From Myrica gale (lineage: Eukaryota; Streptophyta; Magnoliopsida; Fagales; Myricaceae): a stretch of DNA of 64,000 nt. This document shows, one piece after another, positions 1 through 12,104 of this stretch. The translations under genes were made by a program, and so were the position numbers. Within the stretch, counting starts at the first letter, position 1; each line of letters opens with the position of its first letter. Location of the stretch: positions 21,031,840 to 21,095,839 of the forward strand of contig OZ005602.1 of assembly GCA_963930655.1 (NCBI GenBank). Reading direction: 5' to 3'. The notes beneath the pieces were generated by a model. That model ran no database searches, was not told where the DNA came from, and worked only from the letters and a program-made list of their open reading frames with translations.

Positions 1-69
1 CCGTCCAATGCTACTGAAAGTAAAGGCAATCAATACACACTTAAAATCAGGCCCTGCAAGCTTAAAACT

Positions 70-150
70 AGGGCTGGCCTGGGCCTATGGGGATCAGGCT
101 CCCATAGGCCCATACCAACTTATAATAAAAAATAAAATAAATTTTTTTGT
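70..150. repeat. Short interspersed repeat copy, A-rich middle
   Basis: An imperfect palindrome of G/C-rich text (GGCCTGGGCCTATGGGGAT then CTCCCATAGGCCC) is followed by an A/T-rich stretch. The same arrangement occurs at 18634-18778 and 25948-26051, where it ends in CCGCCACTG. Here only the palindromic part is kept. It starts with TAGGGCTGGC, which resembles a hAT end, but no partner end is visible. Confidence 0.4.
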
Positions 151-784
151 AGGCAAATGTTCGATAGAGAGAGAGGGTCTTTGAAACGAGTTGGATTTTT
201 AAAAACGGGTCAGTAAATGGTAATATGGGATGTGTTCAATTTGAGTCTTTATTCATTGACGTGACATTTTTTCATCATCAGATTTTTTAATCTAAGTCAT
301 ATACTCACACACACTCACATAATAAGCTTTCGCACAATAATTGAACTCCTCTTTTGAGTTCTCACCAGCATTATCCCATTCTCTTAGGTAAATCAGTGAA
401 CAGAGTGCAACGACAGAGATTTTGTGAGGAAAGGTGCTGCACTAAGAGATAGTTGAGATGGTCTCTGTGTACTTGGTGTCTTGTTTATGTGCTCCACATC
501 GTTGTGGCCCTGGAAGCAGCATCACTTCCTAGTTTGCAGAAACTTGTCTTCCCATTTAATCTTTAACTTGAGTTTTTTTTTTTGTATCTTCTTGGGCTGT
601 GGTGTGATCTCGTGGTTCCCCAATTTCTAGTTTGGCACTGATCTTTCCATCAGAAAAATCAATTTGGAAAACGCACATATACAATAATGCCTGGTGGAGT
701 GTGCTGCACTGCACTGCACAATCGCACTCAAGGTCAAACTTTTTGAATAGAGTTTAGGCTCAAAATTGAAGACATAAAAGTTTG
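151..784. other. Intergenic stretch, no gene recognised
   Basis: The stretch holds a short GA run near 166-176 and T-rich tracts. The open frames are short and low in complexity, and I recognise no protein family in any of them. Confidence 0.5.
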
Positions 785-1183
785 GGGAAAATACATTTTT
801 CATCCACAAACTACCGGATCAGTGACACATTGCATCTCAAAATACCATTTTTAAGACATTGCACCCTCAAACTACCAATGTTAGACACTTCGCACCCTAA
901 ACTACTAATTTTGACACATTACGCCCTCCAACTACTTATATTAAACATTTTGCATCATCCTTTTGACAATAATACTCTTGAAAAATTAATAAATTGACAA
1001 CAATATCTTTACTATATACAAAATGGGTCAAAGACATTATCGTCATTTTGGTCTCAAAATTTGAAAAATGGTGCAAAGTGTCAAAAATTGGTAGTTAGAG
1101 GATGTAATATATCAGAATTGGTAGTTTATTGTGCAAAATGTAAAACCTATGGTAGTTTATGAATGAAAAATTGTATTTTTCCC
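785..1183. mobile_element. Foldback MITE, Mutator-like type
   Basis: The ends are inverted copies of each other: GGGAAAATACATTTTTCAT at the left, and the complement of ATGAAAAATTGTATTTTTCCC at the right. Inside is the repeated phrase 'ACATTGCACCCTCAAACTACC', typical of plant foldback MITEs, present in both orientations. No clear 9-bp target duplication is visible, so the superfamily assignment is an inference from end type. Confidence 0.65.
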
Positions 1184-1302
1184 TAATGTATTAAGTTTTA
1201 AAAAAACTTGTGCCCTTGTGGGCCTCCATTTTCCGTAGTCTTTTTTTTTCTAATAGTTTCCGTAGTCAAAAAAATAGTAGGTTCGTCTTTTTTTTTTTTT
1301 AC

Positions 1303-1625
1303 ATTTTCAGACTCCAAACCTCACAAGTCTCCTATCCCCAAACACAAGTCTACAAAAAGATGACACCTTTACCGTGCCCACCTCCCCCTGATTTTTCTCT
1401 TCTGTGATTGCTTACACGTTTCAAAAATGGTTTCCAAAACGAGCTTTTCAACCAAAAACAAGTTATGTAATAATTTTTCAGACTCCAAACCTCACAAAGT
1501 CCAAAAAGATGACACATTTACCGTGCCCACCTCCCCCTCTGACTTTTCTCTTCTGTGTTTGCTTACACGTTTCAAAAATGGATTTCAAAACGATCTTTTC
1601 AACCAAACATAGACTTTTCTTCTAA
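1303..1625. repeat. Tandem duplication, about 174-bp unit, two copies
   Basis: The phrase starting TTTTCAGACTCCAAACCTCA occurs at 1303 and again at about 1477. The following text (GATGACAC, CCGTGCCCACCTCCCCCT, TTACACGTTTCAAAAATGG) is repeated in the same order. The copies differ by small gaps. The short open frames across it are by-products of the duplication. Confidence 0.75.
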
Positions 1626-2989
1626 ACATATTCTAAGATAATGTATTTAGAAGAATTTCTCCTTCCAATCATATTTTTTATGGACCACATCACTTTTACA
1701 AATACCCGAAAACTATCTCACAAAATTTTCATAATTGTGGGTATTAACCCAAAAGAAGAAAGGGCTGCTCTGGGAAGTCTTGTGGATATTAGGGAAGAGT
1801 ATAACCTTGTTAGTTTTCATCCTCTACAGTTCAAGATTTATTAATACGTTTTCCTAAATGCTTTAGGAGTGAATTTTTGACCTCTCTATTTGATGGAGCC
1901 GAAAACTTTCAGCCCCGTATAGGAGGGATGGTCAACCCTTCACGTTCTGAGACCTGCAAGAGAGACAGGCAAACAAGACTAAGAGTCACCATATTGGTGA
2001 GACTCTAATGTCAAATGAGTTTCTGGAGAGTTTGTGTGTCAAAATAATGATTATCTCTATAAAGAAACGCATACATGCTCGTTTTATAGAGGTTGGAGTA
2101 GACCGGCAGGGTCTGTGTTTGAGAGTAATTGGTTCTAAGTTATGAGTAGTCCTTTAATGTTCTTGCCATTGTGATTCTTACTGATCCTTCCCTCAGGTGA
2201 CAAATAGTTTTCTCTGTTTGTAGTTTTTTAGGCAATTCTTGCTTGATTAGGCTCCGATTCGATTGGGGTTGGCAGGATGACTTTCCTTCTTTTAGGCGAT
2301 TCTTTCCATAATTGACTCGGGCCCAACAAGGATTGATGAAGTAGAGATTCTTTCCTTTCATGTATATGAGCTCTTCCAGGCCTCGGGTTTTGGCCTTCGG
2401 CTTTGGACTTATCGTATTTTCCTCACCAGGTTATTTCCCTTTTTATGGGCCGATCGAGGAGTATTTTACCCATCACTATGTAATGGCAAACCGCGCGTGT
2501 AATATGGCAAGTAGAGCTTCAAACAATATTCATGGTGAATGCTTTTTCAAAATTATAACTATATATATATAGCTTTTTGAGCTATACACAAGCCTAAACA
2601 AAATAAATTGGCTTAATTTCTTGTTTTCCTGCTAGTCGAGTGTAAGCATAAATAAAGCGACCTAAAAACAGAAAAGAAAAAGGCTAAAATTACCCCAAAC
2701 TTTAATTGTAAAAGAGACAATGCACAATGCACATATCCATCGTAACGACATAGAGTGTAGGAGTTACTTTGTGTCGTTTCATTATTTCATCAAGGTCTCT
2801 TTTTTTTCTTGATTAATAAGGGAAAGGAAAAAATTATCTACATATCTTAAAGGGTTAAAGAAGTGGACTTACTGAATTAATCTTCACACCATCTCCAAAA
2901 GGACTTAATTCTTGAAGAACTGACTAATCCTTATAAATCTCTCTAAAATTATTCGTTATAAATCTCTACTCTATACTTATATATTCTGC
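1626..2989. other. Intergenic stretch, no gene recognised
   Basis: There is AT-rich sequence with a TA microsatellite near 2562-2571 and no open frame with a recognisable domain. Confidence 0.45.
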
Positions 2990-3115
2990 TTTGACCTTAA
3001 TCTAACTGGGCCAATTTAAATCTGAATTTGACTCCGACTAGAGTTTCTCAACCTAGGATCACCAAGAAATTGCCTAGGCCCAGACCAGCTGCGCTACCCC
3101 GTGGGGGCTCCTAAT
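2990..3115 (-). mobile_element. tRNA-derived SINE-like copy
   Basis: On the minus strand, GGGGTAGCGCAGCTGG (3100-3085) looks like a Pol III A box. GGTTGAGAAAC (3053-3043) looks like a decayed B box about 32 bases further on. This layout is that of tRNA-derived plant SINEs. The 3' end and tail cannot be placed with confidence, and the left boundary is approximate. Confidence 0.45.
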
Positions 3116-3672
3116 GTTGTTAAGGGCATATGACATATACAATGAGAGTTGAGGGTGAAGTATAATTTTCTTTCTTAAAATCGTTATTCTTTTTATTTTT
3201 TATGAACTATATTGTTTTTTGGGCAACGAAGGAATTTCAGCACTCATTCACTTGTACCAAGCTAAGACGAATCTAGCCTAATATAAACACAAGTTGGATT
3301 CAACATCACAGTAAATTTCGGATAGACTGGCCAGCCTACTAACTAACCTTTTATTTAATTCACAAAAAAAAATTTCCAAGTAATGATTTGAACCCTTAAA
3401 TGTGCGCCTAACCACACACTCTCAAGGCCCCTACTACTACTACTGGAACTACCTAAGCTATCTTCATTACAAGCTTCCATAATCTATTTGGGCTTTTTAA
3501 GGGGGACAGTACGGGCCAACTATTCTCTTACTCTGAAAAAGAAATTCTCCAATTGGATCAACTTGGATTGATGGGTGTATGACACATGGGCTGGGCTTCT
3601 GTGGATGTGGGGCGGGATATTTAGCAGACCAGGGGTACCTTCAACCTCCCGTTGTTGTTTCTTAAATGAAGC
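3116..3672. other. Upstream region of the PPR gene
   Basis: There is no separate gene. A short ACT repeat (about 3432-3443) is present. It probably contains the PPR promoter, but I see no clear TATA box to mark. Confidence 0.35.
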
Positions 3673-6600
3673 ATGCTAACGGTCACCCTTCTAATACAAC
3701 GCAGTGTTACTCAGGCAATACGTCGAACATCTTCGATTCTCTCATCACCTGTCAATCAAATCCTTTCAAGTTACTATTTTCTTTGTACCCAAACGCCTGA
3801 AGAGTTTCCCGAAGAAACTGTTGACTCAGAAGAAGAGAAGCCCAATTGCTTATCTTCTAGTTTCCAAAAGCTAGCAAAGGATGAGTCTGTTGGGTCTGCC
3901 CTTCAGAGCTGGAAATTTCCCGACAAAATTTCGGACTCGAAGGAAGAAACGCCCGATTGCTTATCTTATATGATTGAGAAGCTGCAAAGGGGTGAATCTG
4001 TGGGGTCTGCATTTCAGAGATGGATGGGTTATGGGTTTCCCATTGGCAGAGGAGACATTTTCCATGCAATTAACCGTCTCAGGAAGCTCAAGATGAACAA
4101 ACGAGCGCTAGAGGTCTCTCTCTCTCTCTCTCCCTGTGCTTGTGCAAAGCTAGATATATTTCAGTTTGATAAACGAAGCTGATGAAGTTTTTTATTTTAT
4201 TCGTATGCTTCTAAGGATTGAGATGTGTGAATTTCTAGAAGCAATTTAAGTGCTTGTTTAAATGATTACATCCGTCATTTTTATTGCATTATCAAGATCT
4301 TGGTTCTTTTCAGAATGTATAATTATTGTTTGGTTGTGTAGAAAATTTGGAGAAGGGAGGAAAATATGAGATGGTAACATCATGATATTTGGTTTTATGG
4401 TTCCTACTTAAATGCAGGACTCACCTCAACAGTGCCATATAGTTTAACTGGAGGAAGCTTTTTTTCTTCCCTAGTTTAATTGATGAACTTGATTTCTACT
4501 ATTTTCCAATCTTTACTTGTGAACTGAACATGTGAATGGATGAAAATGCTAAAGCAATATAAATCATGAACAGAGCACATTGCCGTCAATGATTGGGATC
4601 GGTTATTATCCTTTGCACTATGGTGTTGAGGATGCTGAGCAACGGCTCAGATTTCTCTTTCAAACTTCAACCGTTGGATTTTCGCCACGTCAATTAATGA
4701 ATTTGACCCGCGAATTTGATCCGAATCGACTTGTTTTGCTGCAGACCCTTGAATTGACCCGATTCGAACTCTCTTCTTCGCTGGGATTTTCCTCGCACGT
4801 CACCCGCGGACAGACCGAGCAACCCGAGCACAATCAGACCAAGCATCCTGAGCACAAGCAACCTGGGCTGCTCGGGCCTCTCGACCCTCTCAGCTCTCCA
4901 TCTGCTCAGCGCTCCTCTAGCTCACACGCTCCTCCATCTGCTCGGGCTAATTGTGCTCGGGATGCTCGGTCTGGTGCTGCTCAGACTGCTCGGTCTGTGC
5001 TCGGGATGTTCGGTTTGTGCTCTTTCAGTTTCGGCCGTTAATTGGGTCGACGAAAATCTAACGGGAGGATCAATTTGAACGGGACGACAAACTGGGTTTT
5101 CCGGCGAAGAAGAAGAGAAGGAAGACGACAAGCTGGGTTTGCGTTCTTTCTACGTGGGTGGGTGAAAGCTAAATGGGTGGATTGCTGTGCTAAATGGGTC
5201 AGGCAAAGGTGAGTCAATTTTAATTGACGTGGCGAAAATCCAACAGTTGGAGTTTAAAGGAGAAATCTGAGCTGTTGCTTAGAACCCTCAGCACCATGGT
5301 GCAAAGGATAATAACCGATCCCTGCTCAAAAAGCAAATGCATGCAGTGTAAAGTGGTTGTTAGTTATTGTCACCCGCTTGCTTATAAAAAAAAAAAAAAA
5401 AGTTATTCCAGCTCATCTTCCAAATTGTTCTTTTACATGTAGAGCTACGCATTTTCACTGATATTTTCTCATTCTTTCTTAAATCACATGCGCCTGCTGC
5501 ATTTCACCTTCTCAACTGAATCCTTTACACCAAAAAGCAAAACCACTGAGGGATTTAAACTGAGCTGTTTGTTTCTTATAACAGGTGATGGAATGGGTAA
5601 TCAGGGAAAGGCCCTACAGACCAAAGGAACTACACTACTCTTATTTACTGGAATTTACAACAAAACGTCATGGGATATTACAGGGGGAAAGACTCTTCTC
5701 TAATGTACCCTCTGAGTTCCAAAATGAGTTGCTCTATAACAATCTTGTGATTGCGTGCTTGGATAAAGGTTCAACAAGGCTTTCACTTGCATACATGAAG
5801 AAAATGAGGGAACTGGCTCATCCCATCTCGCACTTGGTCTTCAACCGCCTCGTTATCCTCCATTCCTCCCCAAGCAGTCAGAAAATGATCCCCAAAATCC
5901 TCAGACAGATGAGGGCTGATAAGGTGGCTCCACACGTCTCAACCTATAACATTCTAATGAAAATGGAAGCAATGAACACAATATTGAAGGGCTGATGAAG
6001 GTATACAGTGATATGAAACGATCACAAGTCGAGCCAAATGAAGTATCTCACTGCATAATAGCTACTGCACATGCAGTGGCTAGGCTGTACTCTGTGGCTG
6101 AAACCTATGTTGAAGCTGTGGAAAAGTCTGTTACAGGGAATAACTGGTCAACATTGGATGTCCTAATTATACTGTATGGGTATTTAGGGAAAAGAAAGGA
6201 GCTAGAGAGTACTTGGGGTATTGTGCAAGAACTCCCACATGTCAGGTCTAAAAGTTACATACTGGCAATTGAAGCATTTGGCAGAATTGGACAGCTAAGT
6301 CGAGCTGAAGAGCTCCGGTTAGATATGAAGTCAGTAAAAGGTTTAAAATCAAGTGAGCAGTTCAACTCTCTGATATCTGTTTATTGCAAACATGGGTTGA
6401 TTGGCAAAGCATCTAGGCTTTTCAAGGAAATGGAAATGAATGGGTGCAAACCAAACTCCATAACTTACAGACATCTTGCTTTGGGCTGCTTGAAAGGAGA
6501 ATTAGTGGGGGAAGCATTAAAGACTCTGGATTTGGGGATGGATCTAACAAGAAGTAAGAAGGTCAGGCATTCAAGCCCTTGGTTGGAGACCACACTTTCA

Positions 6601-6834
6601 ATTGTTGAGATTTTTGCAGAGAAGGGGGACATAGCCAATGTTGAGAAGTTGTTTGACGAACTTACAAAAGCTAGATACACCAGGTATACATTTGTGTATA
6701 ATACTTTACTCAAGGCCTATGTGAAGGCCAAGAAATACGATCCAAATTTTCTGAGAAGGATGATTCTAGGAGGGGCTCGGCCAGATGCTGAGACCTATAG
6801 CCTAATCAGAGTTGCCGAGCAGTTTCGGAGCTGA
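3673..6834 (+). CDS. Mitochondrial-type PPR protein (At1g07590-like), one-base frameshift
   Basis: P-class pentatricopeptide repeat protein. Such proteins bind organellar RNA and influence its processing or stability. Exon 1 is 3673-4113 (147 codons, with an N-terminus rich in R, S and T and few acids, like a mitochondrial presequence). Exon 2 is 5585-6834. The join restores the family phrase NKRALE-VMEWVIRERPYRP. Later helices (NELLYNNLV, HVSTYNILM, EQFNSLISVYCKHGL, PNSITYRHLALGC, FVYNTLLKAYVKA) match the Arabidopsis protein At1g07590 as I remember it. The donor GTCTCT is weak and sits in a CT microsatellite. One A appears to be missing near 5971, so the frame stops at 5995 and resumes in another frame from about 5972. 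Predicted length without the lesion is about 563 residues. This is either a recent pseudogene or an assembly error. The 1.47-kb intron holds a TIR element. Confidence 0.8.
4595..5322. mobile_element. Non-autonomous TIR element (Mutator-like?) in PPR intron
   Basis: The terminal inverted repeats are about 105 bp long. Both ends start GGGATCGGTTATTATCCTTT and continue through TTGGATTTTCGCCACGTCAA with few mismatches. The core is GC-rich and repeats motifs such as GCTCGG and GAGCAC. The open frames across it are therefore transposon sequence, not PPR exons. Long TIRs starting GGG suggest a Mutator-like element, but I could not find matching 8-10 bp target duplications next to the ends. Confidence 0.8.
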
Positions 6835-7507
6835 TTTTTACCTGTTATGTTGGTTTATTTTCTAGTTCATTTTGTTTGATTCTTCTAGACGTAGTATAGC
6901 AGTTTTGTAAGGGGAATATAGGAAGAAAAAAGGTTGGAAGTTTGGGAGGTTCGTCTTGTAGATTCTGAATTACGGTTCGGATTGTTGCGACGATAGAAAC
7001 ATAGGTCCAGTTTTCAAATGCACTTGAAATTAATAATTTCCTTGATATATAACCTATTGTGAGAAATTTTCTATTCAGATATTGTGACAATTTCAAATTC
7101 AACATCTTTTTCCGGTTCTCCCTTCTTAATACAACCAAACGAGGGAAGACATGTTTCCCGCTGTCCCATTTCTCCATCCCTCCATCCTTTCTCACTTCTC
7201 CCACTTTTCCTTCATCCTACCACACAAAAAGGTGTATCATTTCCTAATGTAGAGAACCTGATCATGGCCCTCAAAATGCAGAGATATATAGAAGATACAA
7301 ACTTACTCTATAATGGAAAAAAGAGCACTCTTTTATTATTTCGGAGCACACACCAAATGGCTAGAGTCGATTCGCTATGGACATTCAGTTGTTTTCTTAC
7401 AAAACCTAATACAAATTCCCAAGGAAAATGACATAAGAAACAGGCCACAGAAACTTCCACCGGAGCATGTATGCAATGGGATAAGGAAAAGTTTCAGAAC
7501 CATCTGT

Positions 7508-9098
7508 TCAGGTGAGATAGTTGATGAACACGGCAGCAGTTGCAATTGCACCACCAGTAATGGCATCAATCACAATCTTGTCTCTGTTACTGTTGGTGAC
7601 TGCAGATGCCAGGGCACCCGTTACTGCACCACCAATCATAGCATTCTTCTGTAATACAGCCAAAGAGAAGAATTTGTGTTGAGGAAGAGTTGTCTTGAAA
7701 ATCAAACTTGCAAATGGATTTCTTGATTGTATGATGAGTTAGACAAATGCTCAGTGCTTAAAGCAATTGAAAAACAATAACAAATAACAAAGCGAGATCT
7801 CCTCACTTTTGATGCTGCAATATCACATCTCAAACACTAATAAAAGAAACAAAATTGGGCAAAATCGAGGCTTCTTTCGGAAGAAACACCAATTGTTTCA
7901 TAGAATATCAATCCTATTGTCATCCACACAACACTACAGTGGGCTAGCTGGTTTTAGTTCCCAGGTTCGCTATAAGTAAAATCGTTAGTAACTAAGAAAT
8001 AGAGTGGATACCGAAATTTCTTCAGAATCAGTGGCCAGGTTCTGAACTTCGATGCCAAATTGGTCAGCTCTAGACAAAATGAAATTCATCTAGCAATTTA
8101 AAGCAACATACCCAATCTCTGGCACCACGAATCCTCTCCATTCCATACTCCATTCCAACATAAACTCCAGCTACAGTTCCTATAAATCAAAGGAACTCTT
8201 AGCATGTATATATAACTCCACATTTTGCACAACATATTTAACTCGAGCATTTACCTCAGAGAAATGTGCATTATACTATAGATAACAAACATGCAATATG
8301 ACTGACACTTACCCCAATACGCGCCTTCTTTACACATCTTCTTCAGCTGCAGTAAGAGCAGTTTCTATTAGCAGAGCAAGTTCGACAAGCGAGACTCGAA
8401 TCTTTCAAGAATTAGTAACCTAAGACCTCCAATAAACAACATGCCCAGGAGATAAAGAAACCGCCAGCACATTATGGTGGAAAAATCTGACAATGTCCAA
8501 GATATACTCACAGTGTGCTCTAAGTTGTGACGTGAAATACTCCCTGCAACCCGCATGTTCATTAGATCAGTGACAAGATCATCTTAGCTGATGGAAAATT
8601 CAGATTTAAATAAAAAAAGCAAACATATTGGATCTTTAACATTCTCATCAAACGGGACAGATCCGCTGCACTGAATTTGACTCAGCAGCCCAGAATTATA
8701 AATACTTGAAACCAAAAAGATGTCAAAGTCAAACCAAAGATCCGTTTTTCTTTCCGCTTTCCTAAGCTTTCTCAGTGACCTAATTCATTGTGAGAAAGAA
8801 GAAGTGAAAAAACAGACACCTCTCTTAAGGCCGTGATATGCCTCCTCTGCAACTACTCTGGTCGCTGCGACCTGAGTCAAAAAATGTAGGACGATCGTCC
8901 AATTCTTAGCTTTTTTATCCAGATATATTTACCCAAAGAGGAGAACAAGAAAACTAGTATAGAGAGGGAATGGAGAAATTTTACAGTTCCGATCTTCAGG
9001 AAACCATCAACGGTGAGGTTGAGCAAGGGGTTGCCCATGTCAATCGCCACATCCAACTTGGGACTATTCAGAGAACCCGAAAACCTGCTATGAGGCAT
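7508..9098 (-). CDS. OEP161: Outer envelope pore protein 16-1, chloroplastic (OEP16-1)
   Basis: Cation-selective, amino-acid-permeable channel of the plastid outer envelope, in the Tim17/OEP16/PRAT family. It has six exons: 9098-8985, 8871-8820, 8543-8512, 8346-8313, 8179-8112 and 7648-7508. All introns are GT-AG and all phases agree, giving 146 residues against 148 in Arabidopsis. Exon 1 reads MPHSRFSGSLNSPKLDVAID then MGNPLLNLTVDGFLKIG, exon 4 LKKMCKEGAYWG, exon 5 GVYVGMEYGMERIRG and exon 6 KNAMIGGAVTGALASAV. These are the family's helical segments in order. The glycine-rich repeats fit the PRAT fold. The gene looks intact. The start codon matches the conserved family N-terminus. Confidence 0.95.
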
Positions 9099-10490
9099 CC
9101 TTCCTCTTCGCTTTCTACCAACAATCTCTCACACTCGAACTCTATCCGTCTCTATCTTGTCAATCTTTGTTTTATGCTTGCCAAAAAAAAATATCTTGTG
9201 TATTGTTATTTTTTATTATAAAAATTAATATTATATTTTTCGTTTATTTGACTCCCTGAAGTTTGACTAAAATATTTGTTTTATCTGGCCAGGTGAATAA
9301 AAAAAGGTTAAAATATTAGGATTGTTAATGTAGCGTAGATTTTTTCTGAATATGTCTATAAGGTTTAATGGTGATACACGTGACACAAACATGCTCATTC
9401 ATTTATAATCTGTTTACGATCTAACAGAATTGGTTGAGCTATCAAAAATATCCACATCATGACCGATAGGAACAAAACACGTGTTCAATTTGCTTATTGA
9501 ATTAATGTATCGTTTTCGTACAATCCACGTTGTCAACAAATTTTAGTGCTGAAAATGTCTCTGCCACATCATTAAAAAATATTGCTCACTTTAGCCCTCA
9601 TCCACATCCCATTCGTGTTCCCTTACACTCAAACCCTCGCTAACATTCCAGCCTCCGTTGCCAAACCACCACCACATCAACGTCATCATTGCCCAATAGC
9701 CCAAAACTCCAGTGCAGAACCGCAACCATCCCAAAGAGGTATAGCAGCCCAGATTGTTCCAGCGCGGCCGAATTTCTGAAAGATCGAGCCTTTTTTTAAT
9801 CCAAGATCATTGGTGATTTTTGTCTTACTTCACAAATGAACTGGCCCATGCCATTTATAAAGAAGATTTGGCGCCCCCAGCAAGCAGCCTGCCCTCCCTG
9901 CATTTGTTTTGCTTCCATGTGGTTGTAGCTCCCCTGGGAGTCAGCCTGTTGCTCCACTGGTTAGACATCAGTCCTCTGGCACCACTGCCTGGGCACAAGT
10001 CCTTCTGCACCACTGCTTGCACGCCAGCAACTCTGTCAGGGCTCCTGCCCTTCAGTAGCTTGCTGCCAGGCGTGTGTAGCACTGCATAGGCATCGTAGCA
10101 ATTGTTCTCTTTGGGTTACTCATGGTATGACGTATCTTCTATTAGAAGTGCATTCCAAGGTTGAAATTTTGGAATTTCTGTTTTATTTAGGGCTCTTGAT
10201 AGGATTTTTGTGCAATTTTTCTTTCCGAGTTTTTGTTTTTCTTTGTTATTCATTACGGGATTAAACCGGGCACCGCAAGTGGAGACATCAAAGGCTCATC
10301 ATCATTGTATACTCTCAAGCATTTGGTCTTGACATCTCTGTTACAGCATATATTGGCATCACGTGAAGCATAAGTATTAGGGGTACTTTTTTCCTTTGTA
10401 ATGATTCTAGAAGATGGAAATGTAGTGTTGAACCGTTGGTGATCAAAAGTCCTCATTAAGGGCTTTCTTGTCATTTTCCTTGGATTCTAG
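9099..10490. other. Intergenic stretch, no gene recognised
   Basis: A proline- and leucine-rich frame at 9820-10089 (+) has no recognisable domain and reads similarly open on the other strand, so I do not call it a gene. The first part should hold the OEP16-1 promoter on the minus strand. Confidence 0.4.
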
Positions 10491-11760
10491 AAGATGTGAG
10501 AAGAAGCTGAATTGGTTTTGGCAGTTCACGAAGATAAAAAAACATATCTGAAAACAGAGTGGCTGGGTTTTTAACGCAATATTCAGATATTGGGCTTTGA
10601 AGATTCGGTAACTCCAAGATTGAGAGAGCTCGTGTGTAGCGATCTGATTCGTCTCCTTCTTGATGATGGAGTGCTGATTTCGTGAAGAGCTTTCTGTGTT
10701 GATTGAGTTGAAGATAAAGATTTAGATGATCACCGGAGTTCCCCCATTTCGATTTCGTGAAGATTGGAGATTCAGAGGTTCTGAATCAGTGAGGCTGAAG
10801 GTTTCAGCCTTGGCCCTAGATTGCACAAGGTTTGTGCGGTGAGATCTATTGTCGTTCATTGATCGTGGCTTTCGTGTTGAACATAGAGGTTCTATGTTCA
10901 AGTGGTGATTCGGTTTGGTAAACTGAGTTTGATTCAAGGGTTGTTGTTAGGCTAGGTTAGTCTTCAATAGATCACCTTGTAAACTTTGGAAGCTAGTGGA
11001 TTCGAACGGCCTACGGGCCCGGAGAGTTTTTCTCCTTAAGGACGTTCCTTAGGGAGTTTCTCTTCGTCACCATTTTCGGTGTCACATCTCTTTCATAGTT
11101 CTTGATTTGATTTGATTACTAACCAAGTTTGTTCTTTGTATTGTGAGTTTATATTCTTGAGAATTGACAACCTTTGTTCACTTATCTGTGGTTGGTAAGT
11201 GATTGATTAATATCTTGGTTATTGGTAAGTTGTTCAATTGATTGGGTTTCAATTGATGTTGTGAATCTGGAAATTTCTGGTTCTGCAAGTCTCTTCAGAG
11301 TTTCTTTCAGTCAGTTCAATTTACTTTGTTTTCCGGATTGTATGTTCGGTGTTGCATTGATTTACATCTTAGTGTTTTGCCGATTATTGGAGTATCTTGT
11401 CATATTGTAAATCAGTGCTTTTGTTTGTGCCTTAGTGATTTTCTGATTTAAGGTTTAAATAATCAATTGATTGTCTTCGGTTGTACGAAGTTAATCTGAA
11501 AAATCTTGTTTCTGTCAAGTGCAGTTTCTTCGGAGTCACTTGAAGTTTCTTCAGTTATCCCTGTTTTTCATATTTGTGAATTTATTGTGTATCTGTACTT
11601 TGTGCATATCTGATTTGTAATTAGGTAGTTGAATCTTGTTAAATATTGATTGAGTTTAAATTTCAGAGAATAGGTTGTGGATTGAAAATGAATTATTTGA
11701 TAATTTTTAATATACCTATTCACCCCCCCTCTAGGTATTTTTCGCACATTTGGGTCTAAA
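10491..11760 (+). mobile_element. Possible Ty1/copia (SIRE-type) LTR relic
   Basis: The stretch ends in CTATTCACCCCCCCTCTAGG-like text (about 11717-11736), which in SIRE/Maximus copia elements marks the LTR end. Upstream, 'GTGGATTCGAACGGCC' followed by CCCGGAGAGTTTTTCTCC (about 10995-11034) resembles the U5 part of such LTRs. No primer-binding site or second LTR is visible. The left boundary is a guess. Confidence 0.45.
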
Positions 11761-11796
11761 TCGGTTTGTTCAATCTCTGAGTTAGGATTCTTTCTC

Positions 11797-12099
11797 ATGG
11801 CTATTATTGCTGGTCTTATCTGCTTGGCTGTTGTTTGGGTTCTGGTTTTGGTGGACAGCGAACAAAGGAAGTTCCTTCCAGGTTGCACTGCACACGGGGC
11901 AAATCAAAAGTTGGTTTCTTTTGATGTGCGAAGAAATGCAATGGAAGTGAAAGATGTGGGAGCATTCGCCCGTGAAAATGGTTGTTCCATGACCTATATA
12001 TTGGAACGCGAGATCGTAGCGAAAATGATCATTGAATCAAAACAACCCAAGCGTGTTGCCTCATTCAGATCCACGCACACAAGTTTGAGAGATAGTTAG
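11797..12099 (+). CDS. Unidentified 100-aa open frame with N-terminal hydrophobic segment
   Basis: The frame begins with an ATG and a hydrophobic stretch (residues 2-19, IIAGLICLAVVWVLVLV) followed by a hydrophilic region. I do not recognise the family. It could be one exon of a small membrane protein, or a chance frame next to the copia relic. There is no splice evidence and no paralogue in the window, so confidence is low. Confidence 0.2.
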   Translation: MAIIAGLICLAVVWVLVLVDSEQRKFLPGCTAHGANQKLVSFDVRRNAMEVKDVGAFARENGCSMTYILEREIVAKMIIESKQPKRVASFRSTHTSLRDS

Positions 12100-12104
12100 A
12101 GAGA

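Noticed and set aside
4580-5041. 153-codon open frame in the PPR intron
   Set aside because: It lies almost wholly inside the inverted-repeat element and consists of GCTCGG-type repeats.
9820-10089. 89-codon frame with leucine/proline-rich product
   Set aside because: The opposite strand is equally open and there is no family likeness.
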